In this document: positions 24,528 to 32,658 of the stretch, piece by piece
Layout of the letters: each line of letters begins with the position of its first letter
Position numbering within the stretch: position 1 is the stretch's first letter
Source of the DNA: Candidatus Acidiferrum typicum
GTDB taxonomy: Bacteria > Acidobacteriota > Terriglobia > Acidiferrales > UBA7541
Assembly: GCA_002478115.1 (NCBI GenBank)
Contig: DLMH01000168.1
Coordinates: 1 to 64,000, forward strand
Direction: 5' to 3'
DNA: 64,000 nt
The notes under the pieces: model-generated
The model's input: the letters and a program-made list of their open reading frames with translations, nothing else
Databases searched by the model: none
What the model was told of the DNA's origin: nothing
Made by a program: the position numbers and the translations under genes

Positions 24528-25708
24528 GCCTGATCCTCGTTCACCAGTTTGTTGCCGTCAATGGTGTACGTGCAGTGGTGCTCGTTTTCAAAATCATGGT
24601 AGAAGCCGAACAGCTTTTTCCATTTAATGACCGCCAAGGCGGCGTTCAGCGCGTTTAGGTCAGCGATCTGAATGTTACGGTCATATTCGTTGTTGCCGTC
24701 ACCGGCGGAAAACGAAATTCGACTCTTGGCTCTTACATGCTCGCGCTGCTTTGGGGTACTGGTTGTGGTCCTCACGATGCCGCCCAAAGAATCTCCCGTC
24801 AAATAGACGCCCAGGCCCACGTCGACGAAGGGAATTTCAAATTTCTCCAGGCTCTCGACGACCAGTTCTTTTTTTGTGCCGGCGTCAAAACACAGGAATA
24901 CGAAATTCATTCCCCGCAGTTGCTCGACATTGGAGGCATCGATGTTGACCGGATGGCTGAAAATGCCGCGGCGCATCTTGGAATACAGGTGGCAGAAGTA
25001 TTCCGTCTTGGGCAGCTTCTGCTCCAGCTCCTCGCCTGAAGCAGCGCCTGGCGATCTGAATGCGTTGTGCTGGAAGAACGTGTCGCCGTCGAAAAGATGA
25101 ATTTCCTTGACGTGGGTCTTGGCTGTAAAGTCCAGCACGTAGCCGCCAGCGCCGCCAAGGCCGATGATGGCGATCCGGTCGAGTTCCAACTTGGCTGAAA
25201 CGACGTTGATTTCGGCTCTGCTCGAAGCCGTGTCGATGTAGTTGAAAACCGACTCGTCTTCCTTAGCCGTTATGAGCGGAAACGTCATCGCCTTGGCGTT
25301 GGGGTCGATTGCTTGCGCCGGCCCCGAAAGGATGGCGACGTACGTCATCATCTTCGCGTAGTAGTCTGCATAGGGGCCGTTCACCGGCCTGGCCGAAAAG
25401 GTGTGGTCGATGTCCAGATCCGTTCCAAGATTCCTGCGTTGGGACTGATTCTCAATTCTCGCAATACGCGCGCCGTCTTTATCGCATGGGTATTCGCCTT
25501 GAAAAAAAACCGCATGCGTGTCCGGTTGGACTGTAACGTCGTTGGCTAGGTTCAGCGTCGAGACCAGCGTCCCGGTCTTGATCTCCTTTTTGGAGTTCAC
25601 GTATGGCACGCTCTTCACAAGCAGATGGCCGGACCTGATCTCGATGTCGTAGCCTTCATCGCGCAGTTTTTTCAGGTCGGAGCTACGATTTATCAGTCGG
25701 AGTGACAT
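24524..25708 (-). CDS. E2-like/E1 fusion: DUF6791 plus ThiF adenylyltransferase
   Basis: The 394-residue protein has two parts. Residues 1-165 resemble DUF6791, an E2-like domain; a single conserved-looking cysteine, Cys75, lies in FFQGEYPCDKDG after His65. Residues 168-390 form a ThiF/E1-type nucleotide-binding domain with the glycine-rich loop IIGLGGAGGY (171-180), then HLFDGDTFFQHNAFRS for ATP and Mg binding. It should adenylate the C-terminus of the Ubl protein and pass it on. The gene overlaps the Ubl gene by 26 bases and the DUF6527 gene by ATGA. Confidence 0.82.
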   Translation of the reverse strand: MSLRLINRSSDLKKLRDEGYDIEIRSGHLLVKSVPYVNSKKEIKTGTLVSTLNLANDVTVQPDTHAVFFQGEYPCDKDGARIARIENQSQRRNLGTDLDIDHTFSARPVNGPYADYYAKMMTYVAILSGPAQAIDPNAKAMTFPLITAKEDESVFNYIDTASSRAEINVVSAKLELDRIAIIGLGGAGGYVLDFTAKTHVKEIHLFDGDTFFQHNAFRSPGAASGEELEQKLPKTEYFCHLYSKMRRGIFSHPVNIDASNVEQLRGMNFVFLCFDAGTKKELVVESLEKFEIPFVDVGLGVYLTGDSLGGIVRTTTSTPKQREHVRAKSRISFSAGDGNNEYDRNIQIADLNALNAALAVIKWKKLFGFYHDFENEHHCTYTIDGNKLVNEDQA

Positions 25709-26147
25709 TGAAGACCATCTTGTCCTTTATCTTGACCGACTGACCTTCGAGCAGGGAGCCCTCGGGGTTTTGCGGTGGTCCGTTCCGGTAAGTGATCGTG
25801 AACATGATGTTCGGGCCGGTGGGCGGATTGTCGAAGGCGAGAGCGACGATCTGGGCAAACGATAGAAATCGCTCCGTCACAACCTTCGGCCGGGCGTTGA
25901 CGATGATGTGAAAGTCTTTTTCGCTGTAGAAGTGTTCGTCCTTTTTGACCCGTATCGCCGTCGCGTCGTTGGGCACCGGTTCGTCTTCATATTCCCCGCC
26001 GACTTCGCGGAACAGCTCCCGGTGGGCGCCGAGCTTGCCGAGGGCGTAGAGCGCCGCGCCGGTGGTCGGGTCAGGAGATTCGAACGGCTGGCGATCGATG
26101 TGAATACGAACGTCGTGCTGCGAAACGCCTTGTTGTTTGTCTAACAT
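25683..26147 (-). CDS. Multi-ubiquitin domain protein (two ubiquitin-like repeats)
   Basis: This 154-residue protein contains two tandem ubiquitin-like (multiubiquitin family) domains. The first is about residues 12-78, beginning DVRIHIDRQPFESPDPTT. The second is about 80-150, beginning KDFHIIVNARPKVVTERFLS and ending in VKIKDKMVFNVTP. There is no C-terminal di-glycine. The start at 26147 follows a GAGGAG site. It is the likely modifier in the pathway with the overlapping E1 fusion gene; the acceptor residue and processing step are unknown. Confidence 0.8.
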   Translation of the reverse strand: MLDKQQGVSQHDVRIHIDRQPFESPDPTTGAALYALGKLGAHRELFREVGGEYEDEPVPNDATAIRVKKDEHFYSEKDFHIIVNARPKVVTERFLSFAQIVALAFDNPPTGPNIMFTITYRNGPPQNPEGSLLEGQSVKIKDKMVFNVTPTDKS

Positions 26148-26221
26148 TATTGAACTCCTCCCTCTACAACAGTTACTTTCCGAATTCACTGACGCGTGGG
26201 TTGTTCGAACCTGCGCGCCTA

Positions 26222-26503
26222 TTAAAACTTTTGTAGGCCCGCCCAGGCGCGGCTCTTCGCTTCCGTAACAAGAATCGCGTTCTTCTTTCCCGTGCTGTTG
26301 GCGGCTACTTGCGCAATATTCAGGACCTGCATGCTGGTCAGGGCGGCGGCGGCGTTGTATTCAGCCCAGGGCATCTGATATTGCCGCCCGTCGTCGGCCG
26401 TGATCTGGCGGCTGAATCCTTGCCGCTGCATGGCGCTGTGGAGGCCCTCGTAATCGGCCCACTGCGCGTCGTGAAGTTCAATTCGAACGGTGAACAGAGA
26501 CAT
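26222..26503 (-). CDS. GhoS/DUF2622-like small protein
   Basis: This 93-residue protein begins SLFTVRIELHDAQWADYEGL and continues HSAMQRQGFSRQITADDGR and MPWAEYNAAAALT, a pattern close to the GhoS/DUF2622 ferredoxin-fold family. GhoS in E. coli is an RNase that cuts a toxin mRNA. No GhoT-like membrane toxin lies beside it. It is upstream of the ubiquitin-like genes on the same strand, 74 bases away, and divergent from the XRE/ImmA pair, so it may belong to the same defence locus. Confidence 0.6.
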   Translation of the reverse strand: MSLFTVRIELHDAQWADYEGLHSAMQRQGFSRQITADDGRQYQMPWAEYNAAAALTSMQVLNIAQVAANSTGKKNAILVTEAKSRAWAGLQKF

Positions 26504-26717
26504 CGAGATCCTCCATCCTGAGTGACAGGCCCTTTAGGCGTCGGGCACAGAAGCTTGCATTCCCGAGCCCATGGTGCCATAGTGTGCTGTCCGAAAGGAC
26601 AACGATGGCCCTTGAACAAGTGATGGTAGGAAAGCACTCCTGCCGTGAGTTCTCTAAGGTTCGTTGTCCCACCAGACAACAGTAAACCTGAACAGATTGT
26701 TTGTCAATGGAGGGCTG

Positions 26718-27110
26718 ATGGCTCAGCCAGCGTTGGGACTGCTGCTCCAGAAGTTGCGCGAGGGCCGTGGATTGTCCCTGCGCGATCTGGCACTGCTCGC
26801 GGACATAGATCACGCCTATATCTATCGCCTTGAGACCGGCGACAAAGAAGCTCCCTCGGAAGAGGTTTTATCGAAGCTGGTCCGCGCACTAAAACCGGGA
26901 AAACGCGAAGCGGAGATGCTCCGTTACGTTGCCGGGCACACAGACACTGACGCGGGGCTTGTGGCCTATGTTCTCCAGGACCCGACCGTGTCGATCGAGG
27001 TTTTTAGCGCCGCCGCCGGCGCCGTCTATCGCGGGAATGTGCGGCCGGATTATCCGATACTGATAGACAGAGTTCGCAGAATATTTGGCGAAGAGCAAAC
27101 CAGTGGATGA
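26718..27110 (+). CDS. XRE-family HTH regulator
   Basis: This 130-residue protein has an N-terminal XRE helix-turn-helix (LQKLREGRGLSLRDLALLADIDHAYIYRLETG, residues about 9-40) and a helical C-terminal part. The ATG at 26718 follows GGAGGG. The ImmA/IrrE-type peptidase gene begins inside its 3' end, a pairing in which the peptidase usually cuts the repressor. It is divergent from the GhoS/ubiquitin-like genes, so it may repress them. That is inference from layout. Confidence 0.8.
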   Translation: MAQPALGLLLQKLREGRGLSLRDLALLADIDHAYIYRLETGDKEAPSEEVLSKLVRALKPGKREAEMLRYVAGHTDTDAGLVAYVLQDPTVSIEVFSAAAGAVYRGNVRPDYPILIDRVRRIFGEEQTSG

Positions 27111-27966
27111 ATTCGCTGCAGTCATAAAGGCGCGTGAGTTCGTGCGCAAGGTCAATCCAACCGGCATACCGGTTCGGGTCGAGGCTTATGTTGAGGAAGT
27201 TAAAGCCGTGCTGCGGACGCAGACCGATCTGGGGCCGGATGAGCCCGGCTGGTCCTTGTGCAACGGGGGAAAGCACTACATCTGCGTCAACGCCAATGAC
27301 CGGCCAGAGCGCCAACGATTTACGATATGCCACGAACTCGCGCATATCGTCCTGGGGCTTCCGTCAGAGCACAACGAGCTACCGTGGTGGAGTTACGCGA
27401 AACGACCTCCGGCTGAAATCATCTGCGACGTTTTTGCGGCGGAACTGATCCTTCCGTACAGGCTGTTCAAGCCGCTGGCCGACGAAGCCGCGATTGACAT
27501 GGACAGCGTAGAAGATCTGGCGGGCCGATTTTTAGCGTCTATCACTGCGACTGGCTCGCGATTCGCTGCGGTAGTCACTGCGCCGTGCGCTTTTGTGCTC
27601 TCCGAGCAGGGCAAGGTGCGATACGCGTCCAGGTCCAACGCTTTGCGGGATGCCTACGCTTGGATTCAGCCTCGACTTGACTTGCCGCGCGGTTCGGCGT
27701 CGGAAAAAGTTCGAGCTGGCGCGACGTGCGATGGTCCCGAAAAGGTGGATGCGGACATCTGGTTCAGCGATTGGGAGCGCGGTGGCATGCTGCTGGAAGA
27801 AGCAAGACATTTTCAGCAATGGGATCAGACCTTGACGCTTCTGTCGTTTGTGGACGACGAGGTCCCATCGGCCAAGAGGGAAGAACTGCGCGAAGACGAG
27901 GAGGAGCTGGGGCTTGAGGAGCTAGACGGTAATCTTCGCTGGCCGAGCAAGAAGCGCCGCAGGTGA
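27085..27966 (+). CDS. ImmA/IrrE-family metallopeptidase
   Basis: This roughly 293-residue protein carries the zinc-binding HELAH motif (about residues 83-87, in TICHELAHIVLGLP), with the third ligand region CDVFAAELILP. That is the ImmA/IrrE (COG2856) signature. The start is uncertain: TTG at 27085 or GTG at 27103, which overlaps the XRE stop. It likely cleaves the partner XRE repressor in response to a signal, as in ICEBs1 and in DNA-damage regulators. The C-terminus is acidic then basic (EELREDEEELGLEELDG) and probably disordered. Confidence 0.82.
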   Translation: MAKSKPVDEFAAVIKAREFVRKVNPTGIPVRVEAYVEEVKAVLRTQTDLGPDEPGWSLCNGGKHYICVNANDRPERQRFTICHELAHIVLGLPSEHNELPWWSYAKRPPAEIICDVFAAELILPYRLFKPLADEAAIDMDSVEDLAGRFLASITATGSRFAAVVTAPCAFVLSEQGKVRYASRSNALRDAYAWIQPRLDLPRGSASEKVRAGATCDGPEKVDADIWFSDWERGGMLLEEARHFQQWDQTLTLLSFVDDEVPSAKREELREDEEELGLEELDGNLRWPSKKRRR

Positions 27967-28029
27967 GAGGGTAAGCGGGCATCGACTGGAAGGGACGCCG
28001 CTGGGTTTAGCTCTCGCCGTGGACAACCG

Positions 28030-29262
28030 TCACATGTCACGGACAGCTTCTAATGCTCTTTGCATCTGCGGGTCTTCGCCCGCCAGAAGCTGCTCAGGTT
28101 TCATTTCCACGTTAATACTTGGCAAGACTCCTTTGCCCTCGATCAGCCTGCCTTCCCAAGTTAAGTACGCAGCGACGGGCAGACCGACGATGTAGCCGAA
28201 GCCGGCCTTAAATGCACTTCCACTTAACAGTCGTCCAGGAGTCTCTACGCCAATTATTGTGGCCAGTTTGTTTTCTTCGGCGAATGCGGCAACCATTTCT
28301 CCGGCGCTGGCAGTATGCTCGTTCACGAGAATGACCACTCGCCCGTGGAATTTCTGTGGCCCCAAGCCCTCCGTGACGACAAGAATCGACTTGTCAATAA
28401 ATCCGAAGCGCAGTGCGAGCCAGAAGAGAGTGGCCTTGTGTGATGGTATACGGCCGAATCGTGGCAACTGTTCTCTCGAATACCCTTTCTCTTTTCTCGC
28501 TCGTGTGAGGCTGTATCCGACCTCTTTCTTGCCAGGGGTCAAATAGCTCATGAGGCGCAATCCACCAATGCCTCCACCCGTGTTACCGCGTAAATCCACA
28601 ATGAGCCGGGTAGAATCCCGTAGGTGTACGAAAGCCGTGTCGAACATTTTGGCAAGGTCAATCCCAACTGCTCCGGGAAACATTGTCACTTTTAGCCAGG
28701 CTGTCCCATCTGGTAGTTGTGAGCACAAGACCGCTTTGGGAACGATGACAGGGTGGCTCTTTGACCTTGGGGATGCGATGTTCAGCGTGCCTACGATACG
28801 CTTACCGTCCGGCTTCTGGACCGCATATTGGGAGTCCTCTCCAATGGGGAAGGTCGGTGGGTCAGGGGGCCTCAGTTCTTGATTTCGGACCTGCAAGAGG
28901 ATGTCGCCAGGACGCAAGCCTGCTGTGTGCGCTGGGCCGCCTTCGTGAACGTCTTGGAACATCCACCGCTGCTCACCGTCGAAATTGCAGCGCATGAATG
29001 TGGCGGCAATGGCATGGCGTCCAGGAACATTCGGACTCTTGGAGTGGCGAAACCCGGTGTGGCTGGTCTTCAGCTCGGCGAGGAGGTCTTGTATCTGCTT
29101 TTCGAATTCTTCATCACTGGTGCTTTGTAGGATTTGGTTTCTTCTCGCTAGAGACAATTCCTTCCAATTCGCCCCGTTCATGCCAGGGTCGAAGTGCTTC
29201 CGTGTCACAAGCTCACAGACGCGGGAATAAACCTTCTCTTTCGCTTGTACGTCGAGACTCAT
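28030..29262 (-). CDS. PDZ-containing S41 family peptidase
   Basis: This 410-residue protein has an N-terminal helical region, a PDZ-like domain (about residues 95-170, with GGPAHTAGLRPGDILLQV) and an S41 peptidase domain. The latter includes LIVDLRGNTGGG and the nucleophile region NEHTASAGEM with Ser319. The lysine of the classical Ser-Lys dyad is not obvious (the matching stretch reads IGVETPGR), so the mechanism may differ or be tricorn-like. No signal peptide is present, which is unusual for S41 enzymes. Its ATG overlaps the CHAT gene stop (ATGA), so the two are co-translated. Confidence 0.82.
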   Translation of the reverse strand: MSLDVQAKEKVYSRVCELVTRKHFDPGMNGANWKELSLARRNQILQSTSDEEFEKQIQDLLAELKTSHTGFRHSKSPNVPGRHAIAATFMRCNFDGEQRWMFQDVHEGGPAHTAGLRPGDILLQVRNQELRPPDPPTFPIGEDSQYAVQKPDGKRIVGTLNIASPRSKSHPVIVPKAVLCSQLPDGTAWLKVTMFPGAVGIDLAKMFDTAFVHLRDSTRLIVDLRGNTGGGIGGLRLMSYLTPGKKEVGYSLTRARKEKGYSREQLPRFGRIPSHKATLFWLALRFGFIDKSILVVTEGLGPQKFHGRVVILVNEHTASAGEMVAAFAEENKLATIIGVETPGRLLSGSAFKAGFGYIVGLPVAAYLTWEGRLIEGKGVLPSINVEMKPEQLLAGEDPQMQRALEAVRDM

Positions 29263-31991
29263 TTGCCCCCCAGTGGAATCGGAGACCCTCCGTCTCCGAC
29301 CAAAACAAAGGCTCCCCAATAGTAAGCTGGTACTTGTTTACCGTACTTTGCAAGCAAGTCAAGTTTTGCTTGTCGCAACGCCCCCGCCTTGTCCTGGCCC
29401 TCGGCGATGTGGGTGTAGAACCGCTCCATCAAAGCGGCCGTGTAAGTATCATCAGCACTCCATAGGCTTGCCACAACTGCTTTTGCGCCGCTCACCAGGA
29501 AGGCCTCCACCAGATTGGTTACGCCTTCTTCGCCTTGGAGCTTTCCAAGGCCCGTATTACAGGCGGAGAGCGTCACCAAATCGGCGTTGAAGCGGAGGCG
29601 TATGATCTCCCGGACCTGCAATAACCCATCGTCGTGCGAAGCCGGGTCCACACCCAGTACCAGGCCTGATCGTTCTGGAAACTGAGTATCTGCGAATCCG
29701 TGGGCAGCAATATGCACGATCTTGAAATCGGCCAGAGGCTCAGACTTGAACGCCGTCTCGGTTGCGTTCGAGCCAAGCAGCACAACTCCATCTTTGCCCA
29801 CAATGTTGCTGACCCTTACGACTTCCTCGCGGGTCTGCGGCAAGTCGTACAAAGGTGTGCCAAGAGCGTCGGAGAATCCTCGGAGCAGTCTTAGCTTAAT
29901 GGTGCTAGGCTTATCGATTTTCGACGAGATGTGACCTTGATTTTGATATGACACATCCCCCACGCCCAAGAATGAATGCTGAGCGCTCTGGGCCCGCTTC
30001 GTGTTCCTCAGAACAGTGAGAACTGTCGAAGCTGGTGCATAACTTATCGTGCGGGTCTCCAACAAGAAGGCGCCCGTCGAATCGCGGAGAGCATCAAAGG
30101 GCAGCAGATTCAGTACTCCGTCTGGTACGACGATCAGACGCTCGCGGGTTGCTTTGGCTGGGAGAGAGCCCAAAAGAGCACCGTAGAGTTGCTGCGCCAG
30201 ATCAACGTCAACGCCCTTAGCCCGAATTTCCTCCAAGTATTTGCGTGTCAACTCTTCAATTCGCTGGCGTCCGGCAGGCAGCACTTGGATACCCGCGCGC
30301 TGCTTGGAAATCCAAACGCAATACGAGTGCGGCTCGCTGAGCACGTATTCCAGCACAACCTCGTCGGGACGCAGGCTTGCCTGGATAACTTTTAGAAGTG
30401 CTGGCTTCTCAAACCAGCCGGGCCTCGATTCTTTCCTATCTGTTCGTGTCCACTCTAGCCGGCGCTCGTACTCTACGAGTTGGTCGAGTAAACCAGTTCG
30501 TTCCTCAGCGTTTTCCGAGCGCATCAAACGAAGTTGTAACTCAGAGACCTCGTTTTCGAGCGCTCGCACATCTTCGGATTCGCTCTTGCTGAACGTGACC
30601 TTGTTTTCCAGAAGGGCTGCCGCCGTGCGTCCCCGTACTCGTTCCAGGACACTCAGCGCCCGCTCCACATTTCCTTCCCGCGCCTCCATTTCAAAGTGGT
30701 GGAGGTAGGTCTCGCTCATTGCTCCAGCAAGCGAACTGCTCCAGTGCGCCTCGTGAAGGTTCAAGAGCATTCCGTCGATAACATCCTCAGCATTTTGATA
30801 CAGTGACTCAGCCTCAGCAGATGACCCCTTTAGCGCTTTGAGTTCCGCCAGAATCGTCAGATCCCTCGGGAGGTAATATCTGTCGCCTACGCGCCGACTG
30901 GCATCCACTCCTGCTGAAGCATATTCCTCGGCAGATTTTAGGTCGCCAGCATCGCGATATAGCCCGGCGAGATCGATCTTTGCTTCACCCACGGTGCGAT
31001 AGAATTCGTGTTTTTGCGAGAGGTCAGCCGCCTGCTCAAGGTATTGCATTGCGTTTTGCCGATCTCCCGACTGAAGCGCTAGTTCGCCAAGATAGAGAAA
31101 AATCATAGCTTCATGCCCGTGCCTTTGGTTTGCTCGGGCTATCGTTAATGCGTGCTCCAACTTGCCCTTCGCATCGGACACCTTGCCTTGAGCCACCAGA
31201 GTCTGAGCCTCACCTTCATACGCCATGAACGGAAACCCTGCATCGGGATTAGAGTTGCTCGTCTTGATGGCTCGCTCGAAAAATGCCAGAGCCTCACCAT
31301 ATCGCTTCGTTTCATTGAAGCCATTGCCAAGCATCTCGAGGATTCGAACTTGGCCAGCCACATCGCCACTCGCTTTCGCAGATAAGAATGCGTCGCCAAC
31401 CATTGTCGCGGCCCGGCGACTATCTCCATCCAGAAAAGCAATGAAGCCTAGTTCTCCTCTCGCCCGCGCTTCCCACTCTCGTTCTCCCAGCCCATGGGCA
31501 ATTGCCTGGGCTTCTGTCCAGGCTCGCTTCGCCGATGCCGGATTAATCTCTAGGTCGGTGTAGCCCTTCACCGCTAGGCACCAAAGCTGCAATTCTGGGT
31601 CACTTTTCACAACCGGAATCTCTAGTTGCTGTCCCAGCATCTCGGAAACGTCAACCCACGACATGGTCTCTGACTGCGCTCGAATCCGGCCGACACGGGC
31701 ATATATTTCATTCCGCGTGTCGCCTCTCTCCCGGAAAAGTTCCTCTGCGCGAGCGTAGAGAGGTCCGGCTCTGGGCCAATTGAAAAGCCACGCAAGACGG
31801 TTCGCTTCCGCAAGAAGCGTCTCAGGGTTCTTGGACGCTTCAGCGTCACGTAATAGATCGGCAACGGGCGGCCTCCCCTGAGGCCTTCGTGATACGTAGA
31901 GCCAGAGGTATTTTCGGGAAATTGCAGCCACGGAAGCAAGAACGACAAGAATCGAAAGAAACACAACAAGCCAGCGCTTGGAAATACCCAT
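29259..31991 (-). CDS. Membrane-anchored TPR-CHAT caspase-like peptidase
   Basis: The 910-residue protein has an N-terminal membrane helix (about residues 7-25, LVVFLSILVVLASVAAIS), tetratricopeptide-type helical repeats from about 45 to 430, a coiled region to 510, and a C-terminal CHAT domain. The catalytic pair is visible: His764 in VHIAAHGF and Cys811 in TLSACNTGLG. CHAT proteins are caspase-like cysteine peptidases often activated through their TPR repeats. The coupled downstream gene encodes an S41 peptidase without a signal peptide, a plausible substrate or second step. No promoter is obvious in 31992-32260. Confidence 0.88.
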   Translation of the reverse strand: MGISKRWLVVFLSILVVLASVAAISRKYLWLYVSRRPQGRPPVADLLRDAEASKNPETLLAEANRLAWLFNWPRAGPLYARAEELFRERGDTRNEIYARVGRIRAQSETMSWVDVSEMLGQQLEIPVVKSDPELQLWCLAVKGYTDLEINPASAKRAWTEAQAIAHGLGEREWEARARGELGFIAFLDGDSRRAATMVGDAFLSAKASGDVAGQVRILEMLGNGFNETKRYGEALAFFERAIKTSNSNPDAGFPFMAYEGEAQTLVAQGKVSDAKGKLEHALTIARANQRHGHEAMIFLYLGELALQSGDRQNAMQYLEQAADLSQKHEFYRTVGEAKIDLAGLYRDAGDLKSAEEYASAGVDASRRVGDRYYLPRDLTILAELKALKGSSAEAESLYQNAEDVIDGMLLNLHEAHWSSSLAGAMSETYLHHFEMEAREGNVERALSVLERVRGRTAAALLENKVTFSKSESEDVRALENEVSELQLRLMRSENAEERTGLLDQLVEYERRLEWTRTDRKESRPGWFEKPALLKVIQASLRPDEVVLEYVLSEPHSYCVWISKQRAGIQVLPAGRQRIEELTRKYLEEIRAKGVDVDLAQQLYGALLGSLPAKATRERLIVVPDGVLNLLPFDALRDSTGAFLLETRTISYAPASTVLTVLRNTKRAQSAQHSFLGVGDVSYQNQGHISSKIDKPSTIKLRLLRGFSDALGTPLYDLPQTREEVVRVSNIVGKDGVVLLGSNATETAFKSEPLADFKIVHIAAHGFADTQFPERSGLVLGVDPASHDDGLLQVREIIRLRFNADLVTLSACNTGLGKLQGEEGVTNLVEAFLVSGAKAVVASLWSADDTYTAALMERFYTHIAEGQDKAGALRQAKLDLLAKYGKQVPAYYWGAFVLVGDGGSPIPLGGK

Positions 31992-32262
31992 GTGGACGTT
32001 TGAGCCCCGTCTTCTTCTCTGCGGAAGATTCGTACTAAACGCCGATGCCCGGAGGTGCCTTGTAGTTGCCTCTGCGGGTACGTGGTGAGCGATGTGTTGA
32101 TTCTAGAATAAATTCAGGCGGGCTAAAAGTGAAAAAAGAAGCACTGGCTTATTCTCCCGAGAGCCGACTGCTCAGCCGAACGAATTGCGAAGTCAGACTT
32201 CCTCGAACGGGACTTCTGGAAAGCGGAACGAATCTGCACAGGGTTGATACTTCCTGAAGCTG

Positions 32263-32291
32263 TTGACATTCGACCACTCTTGGAATATATG
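32263..32291 (+). promoter_or_regulatory. Promoter of the padR-ADOP operon
   Basis: A perfect TTGACA (32263-32268) and TATATG (32286-32291) are separated by 17 bases, 20 bases before the ATG at 32312. Overlap of the start region by the PadR product is the expected form of autoregulation. Confidence 0.6.
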
Positions 32292-32311
32292 TCGACTTCC
32301 TAGGTATAACC

Positions 32312-32656
32312 ATGAGCGAAGGACAAATCGAACTCCTCAGAGGCACTCTCGATATGCTGGTTCTGAAGGTTGTCGCCTTGGGGCCCAGTCACGGCTATGC
32401 CATCGCGCAACGCCTTCAACAGATATCGAAAGACTTCTTCCGGGTCCATCAGGGCTCCCTCTATCCTGCGCTCCATCGTTTGGAGGACAGACGTTGGCTG
32501 CAAGCCGAATGGAAAGAATCCGAAACCGGCCGCGAGGCTAAGTTCTACTCTCTTACCAAGAAAGGTCGCAGGCAAATGGACGCCGAGGTCGTCAATTGGG
32601 AGCGCCTTTGCAACGCTGTCGGTCTTGTCCTCCGTACTCCAGAAAAGGAATCCTGA
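32312..32656 (+). CDS. PadR-family transcriptional regulator
   Basis: This 114-residue protein matches PadR: LLRGTLDMLVLKVVALGPSHGYAIAQRL, then the wing region HQGSLYPALHRLEDRRWLQAEW and the C-terminal dimer helix. In Acidobacteriota such genes typically precede ADOP permeases, as here two bases later. It probably represses its own operon; the ligand is unknown. Confidence 0.9.
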   Translation: MSEGQIELLRGTLDMLVLKVVALGPSHGYAIAQRLQQISKDFFRVHQGSLYPALHRLEDRRWLQAEWKESETGREAKFYSLTKKGRRQMDAEVVNWERLCNAVGLVLRTPEKES

Positions 32657-32658
32657 CC

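Noticed and set aside
24810..24820. An 11-base match to the tRNA-Ile 3' end, a possible second attachment site
   Set aside because: It lies inside the coding sequence of the E1 fusion gene, is shorter than usual tRNA attachment cores, and conjugation-related genes continue on both sides.
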